A stretch of DNA of 64,000 nt, taken from contig NZ_JXQZ01000023.1 in assembly GCF_000878135.1 (NCBI RefSeq), positions 1 through 64,000 of the forward strand. Reading direction: 5' to 3'. The notes under the pieces are model-generated. The model saw nothing but the letters and a program-made list of their open reading frames with translations. It was not told where the DNA came from and did not search any database. Position 1 is the first letter of the stretch; every line of letters begins with the position of its first letter. Shown here piece after piece: positions 45,994 through 55,060 of the stretch. Source of the DNA: Frigoribacterium sp. MEB024. Its GTDB lineage: Bacteria > Actinomycetota > Actinomycetes > Actinomycetales > Microbacteriaceae. Made by a program: the position numbers and the translations under genes.

Positions 45994-48024
45994 TCACCGT
46001 CGGTCGCGTGATGCGTCACGTCCGTTCTCGGTGACGACACGGAGGACGTCGTCCACGAGGACCGAGGCACGACGAGCGAAGGAATGCTCGTTCGCGATGG
46101 CCGCGGCTGACGAGGCGCGAGCGCCGACGTCATCCACCCACGCATGCTGCGAGAGGCGGCGAAGGTCCTCGACGGTGCGATAGGTCCTGACTGCGGGCCC
46201 GAACACGTCGACCAGGCCTTCGGCCTCGTCGCTGATGACCGCAGCTCCCGATGCGACGGCATCGAACAACCGGTTCGAGATGAATCCTTCTCGAGCCATG
46301 TCTCGCCAATGGTCGTTGAGGACGAGTCGCGCACTTCGGTAGGCAACGGCGAGTTCGTCGTTGGACAGGAACGTGCCGCGGACGTGCTCATCCGAGATGA
46401 ACCGTGTCCATCCTTCGCCCCAGACGCTGAGGTCCAGGCCCGCCTCCACGGCGTCTCGCACGACGGGCCGGAAGACCTCGCGTGTCTTGCCGACGAAGAG
46501 GACGTCGGACGCCAGGCCGGGGTCGACCGGACCAGGATGGAATCGCGAGGGGTTGGTCGCCTGAAGCAAGGGTTCGATCGGAAGACTCGTTCGTCGTGCC
46601 GTCTTCTGGGCCCACCGGGGCCCTGCGGAGTAGCGCAAGTCGTACCCGGCCAATTCGACGTCGGACACGCGATCGGGATGACTGATGACCCAGAGGACGT
46701 TCATCGCCCAGGGGTTGAGCGGCACTCGGTCGAGACCTCGCAGAACGAGCGAGACATCGTCGAGATGCTCGGACTCGGGACGGACACTCGACTCCCGATT
46801 GTCGATGACGACTTCTTGGCCCACACCACGAAGAGCCTCTGCCAGATCGCGTGCGAAGAAGACGTCTCCCCAGTCGTCGCCGCGTTCCCCGGCCCAGGCG
46901 GCGGTCTTGATGGACCAGCGAAGACGAGGAGTTCCTTCGACGACGGAGACACCGTCCCTGCGCTCGATGCGGGGCCGGGTGACCCTCGCCGGCACGGCCC
47001 CCGCGGGCTGCACGGAAGGAGTCCCCAGCCGGAATCCCGCAGCGGCGAGCACGACGGGCGATCGACCGTCGACCAGGGTGGCCCAGACCTGCAGCAGGTC
47101 TTGAGCGATCACGTCGAGACGACGCGCGGGCTCCCGTGCCTGGTAGACGCGGCCGAGTGGAACGGCGACCACGCGGTCGCTCCCGGGCTCCGAGAGGGAG
47201 GCCCGTGCGGAGACGGACAACGACAATGCCGTGACGGCCAGGGGGACGTCCGTCGTGGCCGGCGGGACGACGAGATACCTGGTCCTCACGGCGAACGCTG
47301 GACGGTCCGCGGCCATGATGTCGACGACTCCCAGGGCTTCGGCGTCCTCCGGGGGGAAACCGCCCAACAAGGACCCGGGGGCGCTGAGAGGCATGTCGAA
47401 CACGGCCCCCACGCTGACGATCGTCTCGTTGGGATGCCTGAGCACCGCCTGCGCCAGCGCCACTCCCCCTCGAAGCTCGTCCGCGAGCCCGAGGACCACC
47501 CTGACGTCCGCCTTCACGGTGGAATCCACGACGACCGTCCGCGTACCCGTGAGATGAGGCAGGACCTGTCCCACCCCTGCCGACCAACCCCGCATGACGT
47601 GCGGCACGACCAGCGGAAGTGCCTCGGGCAGACGAGGGAGCACATGCGTGCGTCCGACCGATTCTTCGACCTGATAGACCACGGCGGTGACGACCACACC
47701 CCGGGATGTCGCCTCGGACGCCAATCCGGCGAGTTCCTCGACGACGTCCGGACGTCGTTCGAGGTCGTCCACATCGATCGTCACCACGAGATCGACGATC
47801 GATTCCAGCAGGTCCTCTCGGACGCCCGGCTGAGGGCCGTCGGCGAGGGGCACGGCGACGTGTCTCGGGGGCTCTCCACCGGGGGCCAGGATCGGGGCTG
47901 CCCCGGCCGACGCCGCACCACGAACGAACGCCGACACCTCAGACGCGGTCCGACGAGGATGCTCGACACCGCGTGAAGCCAGTCGAAGGACCCTCGCGAC
48001 CTGCCGACGGACTCCGTGAAGCAC
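45994..48024 (-). CDS. Large glycosyltransferase with unknown N-terminal half
   Basis: A 676-residue protein. The C-terminal ~300 residues look like a GT-B Glyco_trans_1_2 (CgeB-like) domain: VLWVISHPDRVSDVELAGYDLRY, DVLFVGKTREVFRPVV, RSARLVLNDHWRDMAREGFISNRLFDAVASGA. The N-terminal ~370 residues contain VVTIDVDDLERRPDVVEEL and a Rossmann-like alternation but match nothing I recognise. GTG 48024 lies 3 nt after the rmlA stop, so the gene is the third member of the rmlC-rmlA operon. Use of dTDP-rhamnose is a reasonable inference. Confidence 0.75.
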   Translation of the reverse strand: MLHGVRRQVARVLRLASRGVEHPRRTASEVSAFVRGAASAGAAPILAPGGEPPRHVAVPLADGPQPGVREDLLESIVDLVVTIDVDDLERRPDVVEELAGLASEATSRGVVVTAVVYQVEESVGRTHVLPRLPEALPLVVPHVMRGWSAGVGQVLPHLTGTRTVVVDSTVKADVRVVLGLADELRGGVALAQAVLRHPNETIVSVGAVFDMPLSAPGSLLGGFPPEDAEALGVVDIMAADRPAFAVRTRYLVVPPATTDVPLAVTALSLSVSARASLSEPGSDRVVAVPLGRVYQAREPARRLDVIAQDLLQVWATLVDGRSPVVLAAAGFRLGTPSVQPAGAVPARVTRPRIERRDGVSVVEGTPRLRWSIKTAAWAGERGDDWGDVFFARDLAEALRGVGQEVVIDNRESSVRPESEHLDDVSLVLRGLDRVPLNPWAMNVLWVISHPDRVSDVELAGYDLRYSAGPRWAQKTARRTSLPIEPLLQATNPSRFHPGPVDPGLASDVLFVGKTREVFRPVVRDAVEAGLDLSVWGEGWTRFISDEHVRGTFLSNDELAVAYRSARLVLNDHWRDMAREGFISNRLFDAVASGAAVISDEAEGLVDVFGPAVRTYRTVEDLRRLSQHAWVDDVGARASSAAAIANEHSFARRASVLVDDVLRVVTENGRDASRDRR

Positions 48025-48027
48025 GAG

Positions 48028-48891
48028 CTACTCGGCGATCAGCTTCTGGAGGTAGACCCCGTATCCGCTCTTCGCGAGAGGGGCGGCCAAGGACGCGAGG
48101 TGCTCATCGTCGATCCAACCGTTCCGCCAGGCGATCTCCTCGATGCAGCCGATCTTGTGGCCTTGCCGATCTTCGATCACCCGCACGTATTCGGAGGCCT
48201 GCATCATGGATTCGAACGTGCCGGTGTCGAGCCACGCCGTTCCCCGGTCGAGGACCTGCACCTGGAGGTGACCCGCCTCGAGATACCGCTCGTTCACGGT
48301 CGAGATCTCGAGTTCACCTCGAGGACTGGGCTCGATGGTCTTGGCGATCTCGACGACGCGGTTGTCGTAGAAGTAGAGCCCGGGGACGGCGTAGTTGCTC
48401 TTGGGGACGGCCGGCTTCTCTTCGATCGAGACCGCTCTGAACGACTCGTCGAACTCGACGACGCCGTACGCTTTGGGGTCCGAGACGTGGTACGCGAAGA
48501 TCGTCGCCCCATCGACGTCGGCGTTCTTCTTGAGGTTCGAGCCGAGCCCCACGCCGTGGAAGATGTTGTCTCCGAGCACGAGCGCGACGCTGTCGTCCCC
48601 GATGAATTCCTCGCCTATGACGAACGCCTGAGCGAGACCGTCGGGTGACGGTTGGACCGCGTACTCGATGTGCATGCCGAGTTGCGAGCCGTCACCGAGG
48701 AGGGCACGGAACTGGTCGTTGTATTCCGGGGTCGTGATGACGAGGACCTCGCGGATTCCGGCCATCATGAGCGTCGACAAGGGGTAGTAGACCATCGGCT
48801 TGTCGTAGATGGGCATCAACTGCTTCGAGATGCCCTTGGTGATCGGCCAGAGACGGGTCCCGGAGCCGCCGGCGAGGATGATTCCCTTCAT
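48028..48891 (-). CDS. rmlA: Glucose-1-phosphate thymidylyltransferase
   Basis: A 287-residue RmlA, making dTDP-glucose from dTTP and glucose 1-phosphate, the first step of dTDP-L-rhamnose synthesis. The nucleotide-binding GGSGTRLWP (8-16) with K23, the [17 protein letters not shown] region and VLGDNIFHG are present; the end GYGVYLQKL is typical. ATG 48891 gives the standard N-terminus and lies 4 nt after the rmlC stop. The operon is rmlC-rmlA-glycosyltransferase; rmlB and rmlD lie 3 kb away on the other strand. Confidence 0.96.
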   Translation of the reverse strand: MKGIILAGGSGTRLWPITKGISKQLMPIYDKPMVYYPLSTLMMAGIREVLVITTPEYNDQFRALLGDGSQLGMHIEYAVQPSPDGLAQAFVIGEEFIGDDSVALVLGDNIFHGVGLGSNLKKNADVDGATIFAYHVSDPKAYGVVEFDESFRAVSIEEKPAVPKSNYAVPGLYFYDNRVVEIAKTIEPSPRGELEISTVNERYLEAGHLQVQVLDRGTAWLDTGTFESMMQASEYVRVIEDRQGHKIGCIEEIAWRNGWIDDEHLASLAAPLAKSGYGVYLQKLIAE

Positions 48892-48895
48892 GCGC

Positions 48896-49507
48896 TCAGA
48901 CCTCCTTCGAATCGAGGCTTCGGTAGAACGAACGCATGTCGTCCCAGGTGGGCAGGAGTCCGGCGTCGGCTGCCTCGCGGAGACCCGGCGCATCGGTGTC
49001 CTTGGGTGAGAGGAGCGCCTCGCCTGCTTCGGGCGGGAAGACCAGACCGATCTCGGGATCGAGGGGGTCGATGCCGTGTTCACGCTCGGCATTGAACGTG
49101 TCCGTGACGAGGTAGCTGACCGTGGCGTCGTCCGTCAGCGCGACGAACGCGTGCCCCAGCCCCTCGGAGAGATAGATGGCGCGACGGTCACGGTCGTCGA
49201 GGAGGACGGAGTCCCATTCACCGAATGTCGGCGATCCGACGCGGATGTCGATGACGTAGTCGAGCACCGCGCCGTGCGTCGCGGTGACGTACTTGGCCTG
49301 TCCGCGAGGCACGTCCGCGAAGTGGATGCCCCGCACGACGCCACGTCGGGACACCGACGTGTTGGCCTGCCGGAGGTCGATCGGGTGCCCGACGACCTCT
49401 GCGAGACGGTCGAAGCGGTACCACTCGAGGAACACGCCACGATCGTCACCGAACATCTTCGGCGTGATCTCGTAGCTGTCAGGGATCTTCAGTTCGCGGA
49501 TCTGCAC
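48896..49507 (-). CDS. rmlC: dTDP-4-dehydrorhamnose 3,5-epimerase
   Basis: A 203-residue cupin-fold epimerase, third step of dTDP-L-rhamnose synthesis. Catalytic residues fall at canonical positions: H62 in RGIHF, K72 in QAKYV, and Y132 in SYLVTD. The dTDP-binding arginines lie in SRRGVVRG, and [12 protein letters not shown] is near the C-terminus. GTG 49507 was chosen because TAGGCT lies 6 nt upstream, so the mRNA is probably leaderless although the gene directly follows another glycosyltransferase gene. Confidence 0.94.
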   Translation of the reverse strand: MQIRELKIPDSYEITPKMFGDDRGVFLEWYRFDRLAEVVGHPIDLRQANTSVSRRGVVRGIHFADVPRGQAKYVTATHGAVLDYVIDIRVGSPTFGEWDSVLLDDRDRRAIYLSEGLGHAFVALTDDATVSYLVTDTFNAEREHGIDPLDPEIGLVFPPEAGEALLSPKDTDAPGLREAADAGLLPTWDDMRSFYRSLDSKEV

Positions 49508-49513
49508 CCGGGA

Positions 49514-49519
49514 AGCCTA
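49514..49519 (-). promoter_or_regulatory. -10 element of leaderless rmlC
   Basis: TAGGCT on the minus strand, 6 nt before GTG 49507. Its first three bases are the TAG stop codon of the upstream glycosyltransferase gene. Confidence 0.55.
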
Positions 49520-50677
49520 GCAAGCCGGTGGGGAGGACGGGCGAGCCGTCCGGCCACGACGCAGCACGTCGGCCCACGTCGTGCTGCAACCGAGGAGGCG
49601 GTGACCGCTCACGTACGACGCCGCCGCTTCGGAGGGCCCCTCGTCCACGGCGGCCAGAATGGCACGACGCCAGTCGTCGGTGCTCGATGCGGTGCGCCCG
49701 CCGTGATCCGGCACCGTGGCGTAGCTGGTCGATCTCGATGCCACCGTCGGCAGTCCCAACATCGTGTACTCCAGGAACTTCAGGTCGCTCTTGGAGGTGT
49801 TGAACGGATCGTCGGCCAACGGCGCCAGGCCCACCGACCATCGTCCGGACTCACCCCGCAGCCACCGGACGAATTCGGGGTGATGGCCCTCGGGGATGTC
49901 CACACGCTCGAACCACCCGGGGTCTCCGCCCGTGACGCCGACGACGTCGAGCACGACCGGGCGCCCGTCCTTCGTGGCCAGGCCGTCGAAGACCGGTCGC
50001 AGCAGCTCGAGGTCGTCCTGGTGTGTCGCGGACCCCATGTACAGCGCATGGACGCGACCGTCCGCGTCGGGCCGCCCTCCGGTCCACGGCTCCCGAGGAG
50101 ACGTCGGGCCGGGTTCGCCGCCCCAGAACTCCGGGTCGAGCTCGTTGGGGACGACCACCACCTCCGACGCGAACTGCCTCACCACCCGGGCGAGGGCTTC
50201 CGTGCTGACGATCACGGCGTCCGCCGCTCTCACGACGGCCTCGACGGAGTCGATCCGGGCCTCGTCGTACTCGGCACGCACGAGACGCCGACGCGCGTCC
50301 ACGCTGAAGAAGTCGTCGTCGACCTCGGCGACCAGACGGGCTCCGGATGCGCGAACGGCCTGCAAGAACAGCGCGCTCGCCGAGGCGGGGACGGCATCCC
50401 TCTGGACGAGGACGACGTCGTAGGGAAGCCCCTTCTCGCCAGCTGCGACCGCCGACGGGTCGATCTGCTCAGCCGACATGCGACCCGCCACCACCTCGCG
50501 GTTGACCCGGCGGGTCACCCGGATGTGGGCGGACCCCGGATGGACGCCCGCCGCGCCGAGGACGACGTATCCGAGCCGCGGCGCGGGGGCGTCGTCGACG
50601 GGGTGGACGTTCGCCCTCCTCTGCCTCAGGACGCGCGAGACGACCGCACCGAGCACGGAGCGGCGTTGCTCCGTCAC
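49517..50677 (-). CDS. Glycosyltransferase (GT-B, group 1 type)
   Basis: A 386-residue GT-B-like enzyme. The N-terminal half has YDVVLVQRDAVPASASALFLQAV, VAEVDDDFF and AVIVSTEALARVVRQF; the C-terminal half has HALYMGSATHQDDLELLRPVFDGL, GLAPLADDPFNTSKSDLKFLEY and MLGLPTVASRST. Such proteins occur in rhamnan and teichoic-acid-type loci. GTG 50677 overlaps the stop of the small duplicated-domain gene (GTGA), so the two are translationally coupled. Donor unknown. Confidence 0.82.
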   Translation of the reverse strand: MTEQRRSVLGAVVSRVLRQRRANVHPVDDAPAPRLGYVVLGAAGVHPGSAHIRVTRRVNREVVAGRMSAEQIDPSAVAAGEKGLPYDVVLVQRDAVPASASALFLQAVRASGARLVAEVDDDFFSVDARRRLVRAEYDEARIDSVEAVVRAADAVIVSTEALARVVRQFASEVVVVPNELDPEFWGGEPGPTSPREPWTGGRPDADGRVHALYMGSATHQDDLELLRPVFDGLATKDGRPVVLDVVGVTGGDPGWFERVDIPEGHHPEFVRWLRGESGRWSVGLAPLADDPFNTSKSDLKFLEYTMLGLPTVASRSTSYATVPDHGGRTASSTDDWRRAILAAVDEGPSEAAASYVSGHRLLGCSTTWADVLRRGRTARPSSPPAC

Positions 50678-50904
50678 CTCGCCGAGTAGTCGGCGCCGGA
50701 CGTGACAGCCGAGTGCGGGATGGACAACGACGTGAGGATGTCGAGGAACGCCGCAGCACTGACGGCCCTGGGTGGCTGACCGATGGACCGCAGCGCCGTC
50801 ACCGTGCTCTCGGTCAGGACGTGTTTCAGCATTCGCGGGGCGACGACGCAGACGTAGCCGCTCCCGACCCCCGGTAACGATCCGGTGCACAGCAGGACGA
50901 TCAT
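50674..50904 (-). CDS. Small stand-alone paralogue of the carboxypeptidase C-terminal domain
   Basis: A 76-residue protein that aligns without gaps to residues 224-298 of the upstream VanY-like protein, with about 32 of 75 positions identical by eye. Shared motifs include CT-x2-L-x2-VG, R-x-LKH-x-LT, ALR-x2-G-x-P, FL, SAVT and ADY near the end. It has no signal peptide, unlike its paralogue, which is a Tat substrate. AAGGAAA precedes the ATG by about 8 nt. The gene lies 22 nt after the carboxypeptidase and overlaps the next glycosyltransferase start. The family is not recognised; function unknown. Confidence 0.8.
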   Translation of the reverse strand: MIVLLCTGSLPGVGSGYVCVVAPRMLKHVLTESTVTALRSIGQPPRAVSAAAFLDILTSLSIPHSAVTSGADYSAR

Positions 50905-50926
50905 GTTCGGTTTCCTTCCGTGGCGC

Positions 50927-51823
50927 TCAACGACGCCAATAATCCGCACGGACCGTGACGGCCGACCGGGGAACAGAGATGCCGTCGAGCAGCGCGAGGA
51001 ACTGCACTCTCGACAATTCGTAGTAGGGAACGCCGACGGCCCGCAACGCGGAGATCTGGTCGAGCGTGAGCAGGTGCTTGAGCGTCCTCATGCCGAGGAG
51101 AGCGGTGTAGACGAGACCGACTTGATCGAGGTTCTCGGTGCATCGCACCACGACGAGACCGCTGTCGACGAGGAGTGTGTTGCCGGGGCCCGGGTACGCG
51201 GCCACGTAGTCGAAGTGCCAGGGCTCCGGCCGGGAGAATCCGTTCCCGGTGGGCTGCCATCCATATGCCGGTGCGTTCGCGTCCATCCACCGCTTGGCCG
51301 CGGTCCCGGCGGTCTGGACGCCGGATCCGAAGTCGCACGAGATGCCCCAGCCGTGGTTGGAGGTTCCGGGGTAGGCGGCCAGGTTTCCGGTGCCCGCCTG
51401 GTAGGCGTTCCAGTAGGAGACCTGACGCCCGTAATCCCGATACCCCTCCGTGATCGCCAGTGGCGTGCCGAAGGTCGAGGAGAACGCCAAGCTGAGCGAG
51501 AGGAACTGACGGGCTGCGTCGTCCCGGAGGTACCCGGAGCCCGCGACGGATGCCTGGACGGGCGTCAGGGCGTTCGTCGGGATCTGCCCGTTGGCGTAGC
51601 CACCCCACGCCTGCAGTGCGGCGACCGCGAGTGCCTCGGCGACGGTGTCGACCGCCCCGGTGGTCTCGCCGAGCTGCACGGAGGCACGGGCACCGAGCGA
51701 CGGGTGCAGGACGACGGGAGCCGCGAGCGCCACGGACGTGGCCGCATAGGCGAGGAGACGGCGGCGGTCGAAGGATGCGGGACCGTCCGCCTCGTCCGAC
51801 GTCGGTGGTTCGTCACGATGCAT
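50927..51823 (-). CDS. Tat-exported VanY-like D-alanyl-D-alanine carboxypeptidase with extra C-terminal domain
   Basis: A 298-residue M15B metallopeptidase. The N-terminus has a twin-arginine-like DRRRLLAYAATSVALAAP (19-36). The peptidase domain (about 85-215) carries zinc/catalytic residues H157 and D164 in SNHGWGISCD and E200/H203 in EPWHFDY. It would trim D-Ala from peptidoglycan stems. Residues 224-298 are an additional domain with no name known to me, duplicated as the separate next gene. It is divergent from rmlB and first of a three-gene unit. Confidence 0.88.
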   Translation of the reverse strand: MHRDEPPTSDEADGPASFDRRRLLAYAATSVALAAPVVLHPSLGARASVQLGETTGAVDTVAEALAVAALQAWGGYANGQIPTNALTPVQASVAGSGYLRDDAARQFLSLSLAFSSTFGTPLAITEGYRDYGRQVSYWNAYQAGTGNLAAYPGTSNHGWGISCDFGSGVQTAGTAAKRWMDANAPAYGWQPTGNGFSRPEPWHFDYVAAYPGPGNTLLVDSGLVVVRCTENLDQVGLVYTALLGMRTLKHLLTLDQISALRAVGVPYYELSRVQFLALLDGISVPRSAVTVRADYWRR

Positions 51824-51893
51824 GGACTGACGTTCGCACGCCGTCCGCCGTGGTCGGAGCCTCCGGGGCGGCGATTCATCACATCGGCTCCGG

Positions 51894-51899
51894 TAACAT
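51894..51899 (+). promoter_or_regulatory. -10 element of rmlB
   Basis: TAACAT about 38 nt before GTG 51937, which has AAGGGA 5 nt upstream. Confidence 0.45.
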
Positions 51900-51936
51900 C
51901 GTACGAACCCTCCGCGATCGACCCCAAGGGACCACT

Positions 51937-52920
51937 GTGAAAATCCTCGTCACCGGCGGAGCCGGCTTCATCGGCTCCAACTTCGTCCGCCGCACGCTCG
52001 AAGACGCCTACCCGGGCCTCGAGGGGGCCGAGGTCGTCGTCCTCGACGCTCTCACCTACTCGGGCAACGAGGCCAACCTGGCGAGCGTCGCCGACTCCCC
52101 CCGCTACACGTTCGTCAAGGGCGACATCCGTGACGGGGCCCTGCTCGACACGCTCTTCCCCGAGGTGGACGCCGTCGTCCACTTCGCCGCGGAATCACAC
52201 GTCGACCGCTCGGTCCGCGACGCCTCGATCTTCGTCGAGACCAACGTGCTCGGCACCCAGCAGCTGCTCGACGCCGCCCTGCGCAACGACCTGAAGCGCT
52301 TCGTCCACGTCTCGACCGACGAGGTCTACGGTTCCATCGCCGAGGGCTCCTGGGCTGAAGACCGCCCGCTCGAGCCGAACTCGCCCTACTCCGCCTCGAA
52401 GGCCGGCAGCGACCTGCTCGCCCGCAGCTACCACCGCACGCACGGGCTGAACGTCTCGATCACGCGCTGCAGCAACAACTACGGCACGTACCACTTCCCC
52501 GAGAAGGTCATCCCGCTCTTCGTCACGAACCTGATCGACGACGTGCACGTCCCGCTCTACGGCGAGGGCAACAACATCCGTGACTGGCTGCACGTCGACG
52601 ACCACACCCGCGGCATCGCCATGGTGCTCGTCAACGGCCGCGCCGGCGAGATCTACAACATCGGCGGCGGCACCGAGCTCACCAACAAAGAACTGACCGA
52701 GATGCTGCTCGAGGCCACCGGCAAGGACTGGTCGTACGTCGACCGCGTCCAGGACCGTCTGGGCCACGACCTGCGGTACTCCGTCGACATCTCCAAGATC
52801 CGCGACGAGCTCGGCTACGAGCCCCAGGTCCCCTTCGAGAAGGGCCTCGCCGACGTCGTCCAGTGGTACCGCGACAACCGCGAGTGGTGGCAGCCGCTCA
52901 AAGAGCGCGCCGCCCTCTGA
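51937..52920 (+). CDS. rmlB: dTDP-glucose 4,6-dehydratase
   Basis: A 327-residue RmlB, second step of dTDP-L-rhamnose synthesis. NAD motif GGAGFIG (7-13), catalytic T127-D128-E129 in VHVSTDEVYG, and Y151/K155 in SPYSASK; RCSNNYGTYHFPEKVIPLF and RDWLHVDDHTRGI follow as in the family. GTG start with a good ribosome binding site. The stop overlaps the rmlD start by one base. It is divergent from the carboxypeptidase gene. Confidence 0.96.
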   Translation: MKILVTGGAGFIGSNFVRRTLEDAYPGLEGAEVVVLDALTYSGNEANLASVADSPRYTFVKGDIRDGALLDTLFPEVDAVVHFAAESHVDRSVRDASIFVETNVLGTQQLLDAALRNDLKRFVHVSTDEVYGSIAEGSWAEDRPLEPNSPYSASKAGSDLLARSYHRTHGLNVSITRCSNNYGTYHFPEKVIPLFVTNLIDDVHVPLYGEGNNIRDWLHVDDHTRGIAMVLVNGRAGEIYNIGGGTELTNKELTEMLLEATGKDWSYVDRVQDRLGHDLRYSVDISKIRDELGYEPQVPFEKGLADVVQWYRDNREWWQPLKERAAL

Positions 52921-53810
52921 TGGCCGCCGCCCAGAACTCCAAGTACCTCGTCACCGGGGCCCGAGGCATGCTCGGCACCGACCTCCTCGAAGCCCTCTTC
53001 GGACGTGACGTCACGGTGCTCGGTCGTGCCGACCTCGACGTGACCGACCGGGACGCCGTCTTCGCCGCCGTCCAGGGGCACGACGTCGTGATCAACGCCG
53101 CCGCGTACACCGCCGTCGACGCGGCCGAGACCGACGAAGAGGCCGCGCTGGCCGTGAACGGCACCGCAGCCGGCCTCCTGGCCGGGGCCACCGCATCGGT
53201 CGGGGCGAAGCTCGTCCAGGTCTCGACCGACTACGTCTTCGACGGCGACGCCACCGAGCCCTACCCCGAGGACGCCACCATCGCGCCGGTGAGCGCCTAC
53301 GGCCGCACCAAGGCCGAGGGAGAACAGCTCGCGCTCGCCGCCAACCCCGAGGGCACCTACGTCGTGCGCACGGCGTGGTTGTACGGCGCCCACGGGGGCA
53401 ACTTCGCGAAGACCATGGTCAAGCTCGCGGCATCGCACGACACGGTGAAGGTCGTCGACGACCAACTGGGGCAGCCGACCTGGACGGCCGACCTCGCGAC
53501 GCAGATCGTCGCGTTGCTCGACTCCGACGCCCCTGCCGGCGTCTACCACGGCACCAACTCGGGCAGTGCGAGCTGGTTCGAGTTCGCCCAGGCGGTCTTC
53601 GACGAGGCCGGGCTCGATCCTGCCCGGGTCCTCCCGACGGACAGCTCGGCCTTCGTCCGCCCCGCACCGCGACCGAGCTACAGCGTCCTCGGCCACGACG
53701 CCTGGGCACGAGCCGGACTGACGCCCATGCGTCCGTGGAGAGAAGCGCTGGCCGAGGCCGCGAACAGGGGAGTGTTGCAGACCGATGACCACGCTGCGAG
53801 TAGTCGTTGA
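52920..53810 (+). CDS. rmlD: dTDP-4-dehydrorhamnose reductase
   Basis: A 296-residue RmlD, last step of dTDP-L-rhamnose synthesis. The cofactor motif is VTGARGMLG (11-19), the catalytic region QVSTDYVFDG (100-109) and the Y127/K131 pair in SAYGRTK; RTAWLYGAHGGNF follows. The ATG overlaps the rmlB stop, and the gene overlaps the downstream glycosyltransferase by 26 nt, so rmlB-rmlD-GT form one coupled operon. Confidence 0.95.
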   Translation: MAAAQNSKYLVTGARGMLGTDLLEALFGRDVTVLGRADLDVTDRDAVFAAVQGHDVVINAAAYTAVDAAETDEEAALAVNGTAAGLLAGATASVGAKLVQVSTDYVFDGDATEPYPEDATIAPVSAYGRTKAEGEQLALAANPEGTYVVRTAWLYGAHGGNFAKTMVKLAASHDTVKVVDDQLGQPTWTADLATQIVALLDSDAPAGVYHGTNSGSASWFEFAQAVFDEAGLDPARVLPTDSSAFVRPAPRPSYSVLGHDAWARAGLTPMRPWREALAEAANRGVLQTDDHAASSR

Positions 53811-54924
53811 CCAGATCCTGGCTCCCATCCCCGGAGGCATCGGGCGCTACACCGAAGAACTGACCCGCGCCCTCGTCGAGACCGCTCCCCGAGGTTGTGA
53901 GGTCGAAGGGGTCGTGGCGGCCCATCCGCAGACCGACTACGACCGGTTGACCGATCTGCTGCCCGGCCTGTCCCATGTCACCAAGTCACCGCTCGGTCGC
54001 CGTGAGTTGGCACTGGCGTGGCAGGGTGGCGTCGTCGGCCTCCCCGGGCGCGGCATGGTCCATGCCACGAGCCTGTTTGCCCCCCTCTACCGGCACGATC
54101 GCACGCTCGACCCGGGAACGCAGACGGTCGTCACCATCCACGACACCGTCCCGTGGACTCACCCTGAGACCCTCACCCCGCGCGGCGTCCGTTGGCACAA
54201 GGCCATGGCCAAGCGCGCCTTCAAGCATGCCGACGGCGTCGTCGTGCCGACCCACAGCGTGGCCCGCGAACTGGCCGAGCTGTTCCCCTTCGGCGACCGC
54301 CTCCGTGTCATCGGCGGCGCCGTCAGTCCCAAGCTCGCCGTCCCCGCGGACTCCGACGACGTCGCCGACTCCCTCGACCTGCCCGAGCGCTACGCACTGA
54401 GCGTCGGCACGCTCGAACCGCGCAAGGGCATCGAGCCGCTCATCCAGGCTCTCGCCCACCCCGACGCCCCCGACCTGCCGTTGCTGATCGTCGGGCCCGA
54501 GGGGTGGGGAGACGTCAAGGTCGCCGACCTGGTGGCCGCTGCCGGCCTGCCCGCCGACAAGGTCCGGACGATGGGTTTCGTGTCGGACGAACAGCTGGCG
54601 GTGCTGTTGCAGCGAGCCGCGGTCTTCGTGTTCCCCAGTCTCGCCGAAGGGTTCGGGCTGCCGGTCGTCGAGGCCTTCAGCCTGGGCACGCCCACCATCG
54701 TCTCGGACGCCCCTGCCCTGCTCGAGGTAGCGGCCGACGCGGCCGTCAGCGTGGCTCGGGAGGACGCTGCGGGTTACCCGGAGCGTCTCGCGCAGGCCAT
54801 GTTCCAGGTCGTCACCGACGTCGAGCTGTCGACGCGTCTCGGCATCGCCGGGATCGACCGCGCACGGGCCTTCAGCTGGCGGGACTCGGCCGACAAGGTG
54901 TGGCAGCTCCACGCCGATCTCTGA
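53785..54924 (+). CDS. GT4 glycosyltransferase
   Basis: A 379-residue GT4 enzyme with VVVDQILAPIPGGIGRYTEELTRAL, MVHATSLFAPL, TVVTIHDTVPWTHPETL, ALSVGTLEPRKGIEPLIQAL and the AEGFGLPVVEAFSLGTP motif. It resembles actinobacterial mannosyl-/rhamnosyltransferases encoded with rml genes. It starts inside the 3' end of rmlD (26-nt overlap), which ties it to dTDP-rhamnose supply. The downstream 136-nt convergent gap holds a partial copy of the 14-bp motif (CCGCGCCTCCT at 54990-55000). Confidence 0.9.
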   Translation: MTTLRVVVDQILAPIPGGIGRYTEELTRALVETAPRGCEVEGVVAAHPQTDYDRLTDLLPGLSHVTKSPLGRRELALAWQGGVVGLPGRGMVHATSLFAPLYRHDRTLDPGTQTVVTIHDTVPWTHPETLTPRGVRWHKAMAKRAFKHADGVVVPTHSVARELAELFPFGDRLRVIGGAVSPKLAVPADSDDVADSLDLPERYALSVGTLEPRKGIEPLIQALAHPDAPDLPLLIVGPEGWGDVKVADLVAAAGLPADKVRTMGFVSDEQLAVLLQRAAVFVFPSLAEGFGLPVVEAFSLGTPTIVSDAPALLEVAADAAVSVAREDAAGYPERLAQAMFQVVTDVELSTRLGIAGIDRARAFSWRDSADKVWQLHADL

Positions 54925-55060
54925 ACCACGGGGCGACCCGAGCGGCGACGCGGATGCCCCCGGAGCCGTGGGCGCCCTGCGGTGACGCACCGCGCCTCCT
55001 CGTCCGGTCGGCGCGCGCCGTCAGGCGGCGAGCCTCGGGGGCACGATCCGAGGTCGTCCG

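Noticed and set aside
28855-51823. Horizontally acquired island
   Set aside because: The polysaccharide region looks slightly less GC-rich by eye, but there are no integrase, tRNA or direct-repeat borders, and I cannot compute composition reliably.
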